Counted from the first letter of the stretch, positions 1-10,650 are shown. The stretch: 60,000 nucleotides of DNA from Mesostigma viride (GCA_009746045.1 RPFO01000076.1:1366114-1426113), one strand, 5' to 3'. Notes: generated from the letters alone by a model not told the origin. Translations and numbers: made by a program.

Positions 1-680
1 AACAGCGCCGAGGCTATTGACAGGCCAGGTGTCTTTGTGGTGTAGAATAGCGGGTCAACGTTATGAGGACTGGACAGAAAATGGAAAAGGACAATTTGCG
101 GTGCGGAGCCAGATCGCTGGAATGAATGCGAAATCGCTGGCAGCCCTACAAAGGGATTTCTTCTAGAAAGGAACGATTAGACGCAATGTTTGCTGGGCCA
201 CTCACACGCAAGGTGTGAGCGTGCAGATTGTCTGAAGGATATTATGCTTCGACCTTGCTGGACGTGACTCAATGTCGGACATTCCCAGGGACAGAAATGC
301 CGGAGCCTCTAGGAGATGAGATCGGCAACAGGGTAGCAATTTAGATTTGTCGGGATGCCTTCCTGCTTTTGTTGGCATGTGTGGTAGAAAGCCAGGACGG
401 CAACTGGAATGCGGTTTCTATTTGCATGGTTCAGGCAGCAAGATAGTTTTGGCATTCCTGGCTGGACTGACAAGTGTGGCGTGTGTCATGCGTGTGGCAT
501 GCATGACGAATGGTTTGGTTCATAGTCGAAGAGGACTCTCACGCAGCGTGTAGTCTCTTCGAGTCTCTCGTTAGTGGCCTTCGTGTTTCTCCCTTTCCTT
601 GGGAGCAAGGCCGGTAGCATGTCATGGAGCGCTGCCTAACTGCGGGCTCGTGAGCATGGAGTGCATCGATATTGAGACTA
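1..680. other. Unassigned sequence, no recognisable gene
   Basis: I see no conserved protein motif, RNA gene or long repeat here. Open frames are short (under about 75 codons) and show no family signature. The stretch is mixed in base composition and contains no copy of the repeat families found later in the window. Confidence 0.5.
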
Positions 681-965
681 TCAACGTGTTGTAATTGTAT
701 TAACTTTCTCAATAAATTCCGCATGTGCGGCTTCATCATCAGACTGTGCAAAGTGTGTGTTGTGAAAGCATTGTTCTATAGCAGGGGAGGCAAAAGCACC
801 CTCTTGCACCATCATATTGTCGCAATTAGAGTAGTTGGAGCGTCTAGCTAACGCCCCAGCAAGGATATTCAAACGCGGCACGCGACGGTACACAAGGGGA
901 TCAAGAAGGTGGTCATCAGGCACGAGGGACAGTTCCTTGTCCTCGGCTGAGAGCCCTCTTTTCAT
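681..965 (-). CDS. Short hypothetical ORF (about 94 codons)
   Basis: An open frame on the minus strand with a mixed, non-repetitive amino-acid composition, including an acidic-basic N-terminus (starting MKRGLSAEDKEL) and a Cys/Asn-rich middle. I do not recognise a family. It may be an exon of a host gene, a transposon fragment, or chance. No neighbouring exon, promoter or splice pair is clear. It is listed because its composition looks less random than the surrounding short frames. Confidence 0.18.
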   Translation of the reverse strand: MKRGLSAEDKELSLVPDDHLLDPLVYRRVPRLNILAGALARRSNYSNCDNMMVQEGAFASPAIEQCFHNTHFAQSDDEAAHAEFIEKVNTITTR

Positions 966-1025
966 TAATCATGGGACAGGTCCTCGCCCACCCCACAGGG
1001 CATGCAGTTAAGGCAGGCACGTCAG

Positions 1026-1060
1026 CTCAGCTCATTTGGGTTTTACCAAATTAAGCTGAG
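1026..1060. repeat. Imperfect hairpin
   Basis: The arm CTCAGCT plus ATTTGG pairs with CCAAAT plus AGCTGAG across a short loop, with small bulges. It lies about 250 bp beyond the 3' end of the minus-strand tyrosine-recombinase ORF. It could be a small element relic or a transcript 3' structure; there is no further support. Confidence 0.35.
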
Positions 1061-1307
1061 TGGCCAGCCGCCATGGTGGCGCCGGAGATTGTGGCACGCA
1101 GACGCGACAAGCCTATAATCAACCTTATTACGATCACATCACCCAGCTCTATTTCACCTAGCATCAGCGGCTCCCCTTCCGTATCACTATAAAGAAACTA
1201 TGTTCAGAGAACCCCGATTCTATTAACCGTGGAACTCCAAGGTAACCAGACTCTTTATTAAAACAATAAGTAGAGCACATCGGGAAGTGGCCCTCAACTG
1301 GCCATCC

Positions 1308-2978
1308 TTACCCATGGGAACACGTTATGTCCAAAAAGGCTAGCCTTACCCTTACATCCCTCCCTGGCGACCCAAGCCAGGGGCAAAACAAAAACCGGTG
1401 GACGCATAAGACAAGAATGAAGGGAACTTTAGAGGAAGGCAGAGAAAAGACGCTACGCCAAATGCGCGGGGGGCAGGCGGCGATAGCCCGAACCAGGGCG
1501 TCAGGAAGGGTGAGGGCCAAGCTCCGGTGCAATCCCACATAGTGGGCGACAGTTTTGCTGCTGCGCCAGCGACCCCGATGCTGAATATCAGCCAGGCTGC
1601 GCTGCCGCAAAAAATCATAGGTAGCCCCCCCATGCCGCAGCCCGTGAATGGTAAACACCGTGGCGACCCCCAAAGCCTGCGTGGCCTGATGCCAAACCCG
1701 GCTGAACTGGGCATAATCATAAGGGAACACCCGCTCCCATGCCGCCTTGCCACGCATACAAGCCCGCAAGAGGGTCTCAGACATGACATCTTCGACCACC
1801 ACAGACTGCACCTCCCCCTTAGCCGTCTGAGGTGACATCAACAACAAGGCGCCCCGCTGCGAACCCCGCAACCGTATATCAGGCTGCAAGCGCACATGGC
1901 CGACCAACAGGTTGAGCGCCTCCGATACCCGCAGGTATTGTTGGAAAAGAACGATGACCATCATAGCCGCACGAGGCTGCCGCTGGAGCACCATAGTACA
2001 AGCAAGCGCAAACGCAGCCTCCCATGGAATGGGGGGGGGGGCACGAGGGGGTGCCAACGTGCGCCAGCCAGCCAAATCACTTCGTGCCAAGGCCCAATCC
2101 CGCACCGCCCGGGGAAAGTACAAATTCAGGCCCATAAGCGCATTGACACACAACTGGAGGCTGTAACACCGTGAGTGCGCCCAAGCGACATACTCGCAAT
2201 AGTATTCCTCAATCGTCAAGCCGCGCAACAAGCTGCCAGCCCGACCCCGCCGGCTCGCCCACCATGCGAAAAAGGAGCTAAGGCCCCGATGGTAAACCAT
2301 CAAAGTAGCCGGCTTCACCTTGCCCTCAAAAAGGGTCAAGTAGCTAGCGCCAAGCCGAGGCCCGGGATTGGGAGGAACACCCTCGCGAGTCGAATCGCGG
2401 ACCCACCCGGCCACCGAGGCAGCCATGGAAAGCCCCCGCGAAGGCCCATCCGCAGGCTGAAGCTCACTTGGCGTCCAGACCCATTGTGAGCGGCTGCCGG
2501 TGACCAACGTAAGAGCGCACAACCGGCGGCATTGCTTGTTTAACCGGCAAGAAGAGGAACGCCCTTTAGTAGCCAAGCAGCCCAAAGCGGCAGTGGAGTC
2601 CACTAACCTCACCACCCGCTTCCCCCATGTTCCGAGGTTCCGGGCTGAGCGCTCCACCCCCTTCACAGCGGCCCGCACTTCCTTCTCGTTGATGTGCATG
2701 GTCGAATCGCGCCAGCGACTCTTGATCCCTACGCGCCATCGCCCGTGGATGATGGCTCTGTATGCGGCCTTGGTCAAGGGTCTAGGCCCGGCATACATGG
2801 CCTCACCTGGGGTGAGGAGGGTTGGGTAACCCCGCACCTCCCGGGCCCGAGCTAATTCCGCCACCTCAGCTGGGGACATCTCAGCGTAGACAACCCCCTG
2901 CCCAAAACTAGACGCATCCGAAGCCACCACCACCGGAGCCAGGGCAGCCCCCCGGTGGTGATGCCTGATGCAGAGCAC
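1308..2978 (-). CDS. DIRS-like element A: RNase H and tyrosine recombinase (RT missing)
   Basis: A 556-codon open frame from a tyrosine-recombinase (DIRS/PAT-type) retrotransposon. Seen: an RNase H domain at about residues 15-175 with acidic residues in ASDAS, INEKE and RLVDS, followed by ADGPSR. A degenerate 2A-like GVPPNPGP lies at residues 200-207. A tyrosine recombinase follows, with catalytic-type Arg350 (QYLRVSEAL), His445 and Arg448 (HGLRHGG), Trp471 (GRW) and Tyr480 (AHYVGLH). Known of the family: RT/RNase H copies the RNA and the recombinase inserts a circular DNA intermediate without target duplication. The RT palm, which should lie upstream, is absent: homology begins abruptly at the RNase H start near 2960, so the element is 5'-truncated. 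The nominal start codon is therefore probably not native. The recombinase half has no stop or frameshift, unlike element B at 16682-24776. I could not find its terminal split repeats. Confidence 0.85.
   Translation of the reverse strand: MLCIRHHHRGAALAPVVVASDASSFGQGVVYAEMSPAEVAELARAREVRGYPTLLTPGEAMYAGPRPLTKAAYRAIIHGRWRVGIKSRWRDSTMHINEKEVRAAVKGVERSARNLGTWGKRVVRLVDSTAALGCLATKGRSSSCRLNKQCRRLCALTLVTGSRSQWVWTPSELQPADGPSRGLSMAASVAGWVRDSTREGVPPNPGPRLGASYLTLFEGKVKPATLMVYHRGLSSFFAWWASRRGRAGSLLRGLTIEEYYCEYVAWAHSRCYSLQLCVNALMGLNLYFPRAVRDWALARSDLAGWRTLAPPRAPPPIPWEAAFALACTMVLQRQPRAAMMVIVLFQQYLRVSEALNLLVGHVRLQPDIRLRGSQRGALLLMSPQTAKGEVQSVVVEDVMSETLLRACMRGKAAWERVFPYDYAQFSRVWHQATQALGVATVFTIHGLRHGGATYDFLRQRSLADIQHRGRWRSSKTVAHYVGLHRSLALTLPDALVRAIAACPPRIWRSVFSLPSSKVPFILVLCVHRFLFCPWLGSPGRDVRVRLAFLDITCSHG
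2358..2381 (-). other. Degenerate 2A-like motif GVPPNPGP in element A
   Basis: It sits at the junction of RNase H and recombinase, the same place as GDVHPNPGP in elements B and C. The NPGP core is kept, but the upstream Asp of the 2A consensus is replaced, so ribosome skipping would be expected to be weak or lost. Confidence 0.5.
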
Positions 2979-3744
2979 GGGACTGCAGATTGGAGCCGTG
3001 TGCGATTAAATTAAAATTTAATATGACTCCGTCGGGAGATCATGTAGCACGTATTCCATTGCTGGTGGGTGGGGGTGAGCCGAGGCTGCCGCGAAAACGA
3101 GCTAAGCTAACTCTAATCTAATCTAGGCTACCAAAATCCTAACTACTCTACTCAGTGAAGCGCCCCTTCCTCCTGGGGGGAGGGAGCTTGTCCACAGGGG
3201 CTGGTGTGTGGGCCTGGACAATGGTCTGCCACCTCTCTTGTCCTTCATGGCGTCCAAGCAAGAGAGAGGGAGGAAATGCGGTGTTCAAACTGAGCTGGGA
3301 CCACTGAACAGGTCGGCCAGCAACTGATCTGAATAGTTAATGGCGGGTCTACCAGCCCTTTGCCCAGAAGCCATGCCCTAGCCATTGTTTAGCCATTATG
3401 ATCTTCCACCCTATGTCCGCACCTTAGGTGCTGGACTACATAGTGGTGCAGGTGCACTTTGTGCACCCAGAGCAGGTGTAGTTTACACCCTACCCTTGCA
3501 GGAAGGAGCCCAGAATGTATCAAAAGCCATGTGCCCCTTCTCAGGGATATGTGCTACATGTACTCCCAACGAAGATATGTTACAATTGAATCTAATTTGA
3601 TTTCTGGGTTTGTCCCCGGGGCCGGGCCACATCAGAATATGCCGCCCTGGTGTTACGCCACGCGTTACCACCGCCTCCTCCCCTAGACCTATCAAAAAAC
3701 CTAGCCTAATTCTACCTGAGCTAGTGAGGCCGCTAGTGAGGCTC
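2979..3744. other. Unassigned, probable retroelement debris
   Basis: No domain recognised. A short AT-rich patch (3005-3022) follows the truncation point of element A. The rest is GC-rich with short frames only. Part of it just before 3745 may be the degraded 5' side of the LINE, whose recognisable RT starts at about 3768. Confidence 0.4.
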
Positions 3745-4744
3745 TCGACCGTCACCTAGGGGAAAGTCAAATGGGCTTTCGTCCTGGGCGCAACACCGTC
3801 ATGGCCATCTTCGTTGCGCGCCGCCTAGCTCTTTGAGGATATCGCTCTCCTGCAACCTGGTGAGTTTCCCACCATCCTGATCTAGGTGGACTTCATCAAG
3901 GCTTTTGATTCTGTCCTCTGGGACGCTGTATCATTGGGCTGTCCTTGCTCACGCTCGCGTTCCCACTCCCCTGATTACCGTCATCCGCACGCTGTATGAG
4001 GGGTCCACCACTTCGGTGGGCACTCCACACGGCTTTACCCCGCCATGTCCACAGTCTGCAGACCGGCGTCCGGCAGGGTTGCGCCCAGTCGCCGTACCTG
4101 TTTATTATTGTAGTGGATTATATTATGCGCCAGCCACGTGCCCGTTTTGCTAGCATTGCAGGCCGTGCCCCTGGCCTAGCGATCACGAACGAGCTTGGGG
4201 AAGGGGGGCCAACTAACAAGCAGAATCTACTAGCTGACCTCATTTATGCCCACGACATCACGCTCATCGAGAAGCCAGAGGCTGGACTGCCTGGCGCTCG
4301 AGGCTTGGGCGGTTGGTCTAGAAATCAGCCCCAAAACGGAGGCCCTGGCCCTCGGCATGGCAGGGCCCCCACCCACACTCCGCCTCTTAGACGACACCGA
4401 GGTCAACTACCCTCCTTCAGGCCGCTTCAAGCTGCTCGGCAGTTGGCATCCCGACTGCGAGGACTGACGACCTGACGACACGGATCGGCATGGCGTGGGC
4501 GCAACTCCATGACCACCGCCGCTGGTGGAGCAACCCCGCCCAACCCCGGATCGTCAAGCGTGACCTCTTCAAGGTCGTCATTCTGACGATCCTGACCTAG
4601 GGCGCTGAGACCTGGACACTGACGCAGGAGCTGGTGCACCGACTCGACGGCAACGTCACCAAGATGCTGCGCAAGGCCCCTTTGGTTTGCACATTAGTAA
4701 TGAGGATTTGTACGCTGATTTGCCCTATGTTTCCCACATTCTTA
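3745..4744 (+). pseudogene. LINE reverse transcriptase, 5' piece (interrupted)
   Basis: Conceptual translation across several frames shows non-LTR RT blocks in order: MGFRPGRNTV, VDFIKAFDSVLW (motif A), GVRQGCAQSPYLF (motif B), LIYAHDITLI at the catalytic YADD position, and GAETWTL followed by MLRKAP near the C-terminus. Frames shift several times and there are stops, so it is a dead copy. The catalytic position reads AHD, not ADD. The frame NEDLYADLPYVSHIL runs into the left end of the transposon at 4745 and continues as RHKRLGLAGHLAH after 10392. No 5' ORF or endonuclease domain is visible; the copy is 5'-truncated or too decayed upstream. Confidence 0.8.
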
Positions 4745-4773
4745 CAGGGTCAGCTCACTTCCTTAGTGATTTC
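4745..4773 (+). repeat. Left terminal inverted repeat of the TA transposon
   Basis: 29 bp, perfect match to the reverse complement of 10362-10390. Confidence 0.92.
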
Positions 4774-5060
4774 ACTAATTCGGTAGATTAGTGATTCGAT
4801 TTCACTAACGATTCGAGATTGCGATCCCGGGTCCGATCGGATACTCGTACTAATCTGCCGAATTTGGGGGGTTTCGACTTCGTTGACTTCAGTCAGACCC
4901 GAGTCATTAGTGGAAGTAACGTACTAACGATTCGCATGATTAGCACATTGAATGATGTCAGACTAACGAGCCGAATTCATTGTACTAATGAAGCGAATTC
5001 ACACTAAAGAAGCGATTCTGGCACTAACGAAGCGATTTCTGGCACTAACGAAGCGAAACC
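4774..5060. repeat. Left subterminal repeat array of the TA transposon
   Basis: Repeated variants of ACTAACGAAGCGAATT and CACTAATGAAGCGA appear in both orientations, about a dozen times. The last three are nearly identical (GGCACTAACGAAGCGA twice). The same words recur at 10200-10361 beside the right end. Such arrays usually serve as transposase-binding sites. Confidence 0.7.
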
Positions 5061-5130
5061 CAGCGTCGCTAGCCTACATGCGTCCTTTCGTGCTGCGTGC
5101 AGCGATGGCCACCGCGAGCGAGTCCTTTTA

Positions 5131-6450
5131 AGGGGACAGGACATGCCCGAATTTCTTGGCGCCGAAAAATTCGCCGTCCGAGGTGCCGTCCCTACTCTGA
5201 AAAGTGGGTGCACGGTGCGCGCACCCCTAGCGGAAGTGGCCATGGCGACTGCGTTCAGGCGAAATTACCACAATAGGGCAAGCGAAATGCACAATATTTA
5301 CTCGAATGTTAAAGACGATGATTTTATGATGTTGGTTTGTGGCGGAAATCAGCTGGTTTACAATATCGCTGATGTTTTATATGCCATCGGCATGGGGGGT
5401 AATCTGAATTTTTTGGTCGCGCGGAATGAAATAGAATTCATGATAGCGGCAGTAAAATCGTGGTTTTGGTGGTTGTTCTGACCGTGAAGCAGGCATTAAT
5501 ATCGGCAGCATCGAATTCTTAACCGAGCGGGTGCTTTTTGCCACATTTTTGGCCATTATCGGTAAGTAATTGTTCAGGCCTGCACAGTGCGTGTCTGACC
5601 TGTCCATGGAAGAACGGCGGTTGTTGCGCGCCTGGGCGAGGGATTTCCGAGGGCAAGGTACAGATTTGTCGCGAATGTTATCTGCTATCAGTGCTTTCTT
5701 CTATGAGCTCATCGTTCGAAGGTTTTTGCGTTCTTTTTGGGCAGTTTCCGCCAGCTAGCTCGCCGTGGCTTGCCGTTGTGTTGTCGAATACCTGGCAGCT
5801 TTAGATTGTTTTCGTTGATTTTGTGGTCAGGGCCGCTTCAGTCGCAGCCTATAGCTTCTCGGGAAGGTTTAAGGCATTTCATGAAACGTGTTCTGGCAAG
5901 GATGTTGTGTGTATGGACGCTTCTTGTTGTGTGAGAGTGACGCACCCTCTCTTCGCAGCGGCATCACAGCGCTCATGCGCTGAAGGGCCGCCAATGGTTT
6001 CGTTGCATTTTATCGTGCAGGGATGGAAGTGTTATGGTGATGATAATATGGAGATATTGCATTTGTGTGACTCCATGTAGATAGCTACCACTAATAGTTT
6101 ATTTGAGCTTTCCCTTGTTATGATGATGTGACAAGACTACGATGTGCTGAGCCAACCATGGTTGACATGGTTGGCTGCATGCAAGCTATGCATACCATGA
6201 TCCTACTTGGTTCCTTGCCCTCCATAGTCCTGCTTGTTGCCCATGCCGGTTAGGGCAGTTTAGGAAGTGTTATAGTGTTGATGTGCTTGGTTGGCATCAA
6301 CCTTACACTCTAACATGGGAGAAACATAGAAAATGCTGGTTAGGCATGTTAGTGCTACCATCATTATTGCTATGCACATAGATACAAGGCTGGCCACGCT
6401 CGAGGGTGGTGAAGGCGTATGAGGTGCGTGGCCACCCCATTGTACTTTCT
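5131..6450 (+). mobile_element. TTAA-family repeat, copy 1 (right end uncertain)
   Basis: It starts at TTAA then GGGGAC, like the copies at 11688 and 20714. It shares with them the block GGCGCCGAAAAATTCGC (5158-5174) and TGGCCATGGCG (5237-5247). Against copy 2 it also shares GGTAAG...CAGGCCTGC (about 5560 versus 12113) and a block near 6380-6425 versus 12915-12965. These anchors keep their order over more than 1.2 kb. The right end is not certain: similarity fades after about 6450, and a GCCCCTTA near 7540 is a weak candidate. No transposase frame is seen. Confidence 0.55.
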
Positions 6451-8244
6451 AAACATATTCAGCATGGTTTTGGTGTCTCCTTGATATTCAGCATGGTTTT
6501 GGTGCATGTTGGATGGCATATGAAGTGTCATTGTGCTTACCTGCTTACTTAGTGGTCCTTAGCGCCTTGTCAGGTGGTCACATATGAAGCCCATCAACCT
6601 GAGCAGTTCTTGTCACAATGACCCCCAACCTTGAGCATGCTTGTTGTCAGCATGCAAGAACTAACTATATGTGCTTTGGTCAGTTTGCAGATGTCTTTGA
6701 TGAAGGAGGTGCTAGTGTGGCTAAATGGTTACTAAAACCTCCTTGTACCGTCTTCGTGGGTGGCCGTCTTGGAATGGTGGTAACTTAAGCAGTTCTTGTC
6801 AGAATGGCGTCAAACCTTTAACATAGGAGGTACCATATGTGCAGAGGATGGTAGCATGTGGTTTGGCCAGTTTTCACATGGCTTGGATGGATAAAGATGT
6901 GTTAGTGTGGTTGAATACTAGCTAAAACCTCCGTGCAACTGCATGTGCAGGTTTTATGACGGGGAAATCACAGTCCTGGTCGATCAGACGAAGGATAAAT
7001 ACCTCAAGTCTTGGGTCGTGTACGCGTAAAACCCCTTTTCAAGCTCCTGCACGCATTTGGTGGTCTCTTACGCTCCCTCCCCCCCTCAACATGAGACTGT
7101 CCTTCATGTAGGACTTGACGGGTTTGTAAGGATTTGACTTTCAAACGGAGGTGCATGTCTTATTCACCAACATACGTCATTCAGAATTAAGCACCCTGGA
7201 GACAAAATACATGAGCTGGTGCCTGCATGGCCGAATGTTGTGCACTCCCCTTGTATTATGCTGTAAGGGAATCAAGCAATTTAATTGACATGGGCTGCAC
7301 ATGCTAAGACCAAGGTAACACACATATATGGCCCAATATATCAAGGAGACAACCCAATATATGTCTTGATATATGTCCCAATGATTGATATATGTCCCAA
7401 TGAATGAAGGTTCCTTTATTGGTACCCGCATGACTTAGTCTACGTGATAATCAATTTATTAGTTAATTAATTTGTCCCAGTGATGATCAAAGTGTGACAT
7501 TGTTATCCATTCCCACACAAGGCGTCCCCCTGCCCCTTATTCTCTTTGTGTAACGGCGTAAGATAGGGATACAAAGCACGATGCTTACTGTGCTCAATGT
7601 CTTCCCAACAGCAGCATCCTTATACATTAATTAATTAATTAATAGACACGTGACTGCGTCCTTATACATATATTAATTAATTTACCATTGCCACAGTGCC
7701 GTTACCATTGCCACTATTTGTATATCAAAGAGAAAACCAGATTACTTGTATTAATTGGTTTGTCAAGGAGAAAACCATCTACCTACATAGTTAATCAATT
7801 AGTTAATTAAACCTACCTAGTTAATCAATTAGTAAATTAAACGTAGCTATTTATCAACCGGCGGTAGTCATGCGTCCAACGGATTTCAGAATGGTGTTTG
7901 ACATGAATCACGGCCCACGGGCTTGAAGGTGTCTTCAATGGTACCTTCAAAGAACAGCTAGTAGAGGACATGGGGGGCCTAGGCCTCTCCGTGATTTGGA
8001 ACAAGATGATGGACAAGGCCAAGTGGGCCCAGGTCATAGAGGACAACGAACCCCCTCCCGTGGGGAAGCGCCCGCGTTTGCAAACATGTGGGAAGCGCGC
8101 TAGACAATTCGTCCATCCATCCATCCATCGGGGTTAACGCACCGTGACTCCCCAACGGGAGCACGAGTCTAATTAATTAATTAATTAATTAATTCATGGT
8201 ACCAAAGTGGGGATCCATACCTAGGTCCTCAAAATTGACTTAGT
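6451..8244. other. Unassigned AT-rich interior of the TA transposon
   Basis: No gene recognised. It contains repeated phrases such as AGCAGTTCTTGTCA (about 6602 and 6787) that resemble part of TTAA-family copy 2 near 13100. Several TTAATTAATTAA runs lie near 7627, 7670 and 8171. It may include the remainder of the copy-1 repeat. Confidence 0.45.
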
Positions 8245-8368
8245 TTGGCATGGTGTTTGGCTAATGGTGTTAGGCAGGAATGGTGTTTGGCTAATGATAG
8301 TAAATAGCACACCTTATTTTGTTAACAGGAATGGTGTTTGGCTAATGATAATAAATAGCACACCTTAT
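8245..8368. repeat. About 57-bp tandem repeat, three partial units
   Basis: The phrase GGTGTTTGGCTAATG recurs at about 8251, 8282 and 8333. The last two units also share AAATAGCACACCTTAT. The array leads directly into the CCCA microsatellite. Confidence 0.8.
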
Positions 8369-8499
8369 CCACCCACCCACCCACCCACCCACCCACCCAC
8401 CCACCCACCCACCCACCCACCCACCCACCCACCCACCCACCCACCCACCCACCCACCCACCCACCCACCCACCCACCCACCCACCCACCCACCCACCCC
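8369..8499. repeat. (CCCA)n microsatellite
   Basis: About 130 bp of nearly uninterrupted CCCA units. The long open frames across it (Pro/Thr or Trp/Val/Gly repeats) are only translations of the tetranucleotide. Confidence 0.97.
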
Positions 8500-8590
8500 A
8501 TACAACCACACACAATGCACCAAATTGGTGCATTAGGTATTAGGTATTATACCCACACCCACCCGAACACGTGCCCACCCACCCAGGCAT

Positions 8591-8613
8591 ACACGCACGC
8601 ACGCACGCACACA

Positions 8614-8693
<80 letters not shown>

Positions 8694-8713
8694 CCCACGC
8701 ACGCACGCACGCA
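8591..8713. repeat. (ACGC)n microsatellite
   Basis: About 120 bp of ACGC units with a few ACAC or ACCC interruptions. Confidence 0.96.
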
Positions 8714-8719
8714 GTCATG

Positions 8720-9065
8720 CCCTCCCTTCCTCCCTCCCCCTCCCTCCCTCCCTCCCTCCCTCCCTCCCTCCCTCCCTCCCTCCCTCCCTCCCTCCCTCCC
8801 TCCCTCCTCCTCCCTCCCTCCCTCCCTCCCTCCCTCCCTCCCTCCCTCTCCTCCTCCCTCCCTCCCTCCCTCCCTCCCTCCCTCCCTCCCTCCCTCCCTC
8901 CCTCCCTCCCTCCCTCCCTCCCTCCCTCCCTCCCTCCCTCCTCCCTCCCTCCCTCCCTCCCTCCCTCCCTCCCTCCCTCCCTCCCTCCCTCCCTCCCTCC
9001 CTCCTCCCTCCCTCCCTCCCTCCCTCCCTCCCTCCCTCCCTCCCTCCCTCCCTCCCTCCCTCCCC
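8720..9065. repeat. (CCCT)n polypyrimidine microsatellite
   Basis: About 345 bp of CCCT units broken by single-base phase slips (CTCCTCC). It is fully strand-asymmetric: all pyrimidine on the plus strand. The PPSL-type frames are artefacts of the repeat. Confidence 0.97.
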
Positions 9066-10199
9066 ACCACACCATCCAAGGCTGCCTGATTCCTGTGTGT
9101 CTTCCAGGTCCAGACCAGCCTGACCTGGTAGTGTCGTCAGCTTGCGAGCGTTCCCACGTGCCTACCTATGTGGCTGGCAACATGCGTAAACCCATTCATG
9201 CATGCGTGCATGCACGCATGCGACCATATTTGAACATATCTGTCCAGGCCTGCCAAAACATGACCATGCAAAGATACACGCAAACTAGCGTACCAGCGGC
9301 AAGCATGTGTGCAAATATAAACTGTTCGCCTGCCCCTCTGCCTGCACTTCATCCTGCCTGTCAGTATGTCTGCCGACACAGGATGCAGGAGGGAGGCCGC
9401 CTTCCACAGGCTAATCCCACCAAGGAAATGAAATAAAGCGCATAAAAGCAAAGCAACCAACAGCAAGAGGCAAAAGGTTACATAGATGAATGCCATATGC
9501 AAGACGTATGGACAACATGACACTCAAGGCGCCATAATACCCTGAGCATCCATAACATTGACGCAGTCAGGTGCGGCAATTTATCAATGCAGGTGTTTGC
9601 GGCCGTCGAATCCACGGCAGCGGTGCCAGACGGAAGGACAGCACACATCCTAGGTCCCGCAAAGAATTTCTTCAGCGGCCACCGACAGCACCGGAAAATA
9701 AAATTCCAGCAAGAAACGCAACAAACAATAACAAACCCTGACTAGACCTCCATTTTCAACCACCCTATCACCCTAAACCAGAACTGCGGCTCACCAGATG
9801 CTCCGGAGGTCAAGCAGTATCCAGTTTTCACTTACGCACGTTTCCGCAGTATTCTCACGGCATTCCCACCGGCAGCTACCTCGGTCCGCCCCAAAAATGC
9901 TGTACGATGGAGCCCATGGATGTATCCCGCATTCGACGCCTTTTTGAAGTGATCGCGTCACGTAGGCAGCTGTAGGCACACGATTCACACGATTCCGGAT
10001 AGCCCAGTTTTTCATTCTTTGATCATCGCAATCGGTCGCTATATGCATGACTCCAACCTCAGCGTGGAGCGATGAAGACTGAGAAATGTAGCAATTATAC
10101 ACATAAGCACGAGATTTTTCACAGATTTCTTTCTGAAACGATTGTTTTCGCAGCAAGAATGGGAAATGCCGTCTCCATAGCTCCACGAGCTGACGACCT
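9066..10199. other. Unassigned right interior of the TA transposon
   Basis: It has minus-strand open frames of about 130 codons at 9137-9523 and 9791-10186, neither with a motif I recognise. They may be exons or chance. A GCATGCGTGCATGCACGCATGC alternating tract lies near 9200. Confidence 0.4.
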
Positions 10200-10361
10200 C
10201 GCCATCATACTAATGAAGTGAGTTGCATGTACTAATTATTCGCGTCGTTAGTGCTTTCGGATCGGATTTGGTCGGGTACGATTTGTCACTAATCAGTATC
10301 CGATCAGATTTCTCGGGTAAACCGTACTAATGAACCGAATTTTGTCACTAATTGAGGTGCC
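10200..10361. repeat. Right subterminal repeat array of the TA transposon
   Basis: Degenerate ACTAATGAAGTGA, CGTACTAATGAACCGAATT and TCACTAAT words mirror the left subterminal array in sequence and spacing style. Confidence 0.65.
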
Positions 10362-10390
10362 GAAATCACTAAGGAAGTGAGCTGACCCTG
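10362..10390 (-). repeat. Right terminal inverted repeat of the TA transposon
   Basis: Perfect 29-bp reverse complement of 4745-4773, followed by the TA target duplication. Confidence 0.92.
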
Positions 10391-10640
10391 TAGGCACAAG
10401 CGCCTGGGCCTAGCGGGGCACCTGGCCCACACAGATCTGAGGTAGACACATCAGATAGACTAGCTGGCACCGAGCCTGCCCAGCCTGGGCGATATGTCCT
10501 CACCTGGCGAGCCCCGGGCCGTGCGGCAGGGCCGCCACCCGTGGACTTTTCGTGATAGACTCGGCATGGACATGTGCCACACTATAGACGTGACGAGCTC
10601 ACACCCGGGCAGCCTCCTGGTTTGTCTGTTTATAATACAA
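10391..10640 (+). pseudogene. LINE 3' piece
   Basis: It continues the LINE frame after the transposon: RHKRLGLAGHLAH, the typical block in which the LINE C-terminus reads RRLxxxGH, then a GRHPWTFRDRLGMD block matching the usual GRPxxTxxDxL ending. A stop lies within it. It is the 3' part of the copy starting at about 3745. Confidence 0.75.
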
Positions 10641-10650
10641 GCTTAAGGGG

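Larger units (their letters stand above)
4745..10390. mobile_element. 5.65 kb DNA transposon with 29-bp perfect TIRs and TA duplication
   Basis: The first 29 bases (4745-4773, starting CAGGGTCAGCTCACTTCC) are the exact reverse complement of 10362-10390. A TA precedes the left end (4743-4744) and follows the right end (10391-10392). Removing the element and one TA joins the LINE frame as HIL-RHKRLGLAGH, so the boundaries are exact. A TA duplication and CAG ends suggest the Tc1/mariner group, but I find no transposase: every frame inside is short. It is best called non-autonomous. Internal content: subterminal repeats, a copy of the TTAA-family repeat, AT-rich stretches, a 57-bp tandem repeat and about 700 bp of microsatellites. 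Its unusual length for a non-autonomous element suggests it accumulated inserts or captured sequence. Confidence 0.85.

Noticed and set aside
8369-8499. Interstitial telomere repeat
   Set aside because: CCCA units do not match known telomere repeats such as CCCTAAA or CCCTAA types, and no telomere-associated context is seen.
8264-9436. Long open frames encoding Pro/Thr, Ser/Leu/Pro, His/Ala/Arg or Gly/Arg/Glu repeats
   Set aside because: They are direct translations of CCCA, ACGC and CCCT microsatellites, open in several frames on both strands, so openness is no evidence of coding.
9791-10186. 131-codon minus-strand frame as the transposase of the TA transposon
   Set aside because: No DDE/D spacing, helix-turn-helix or other transposase signature can be seen, and it is far shorter than Tc1/mariner transposases.
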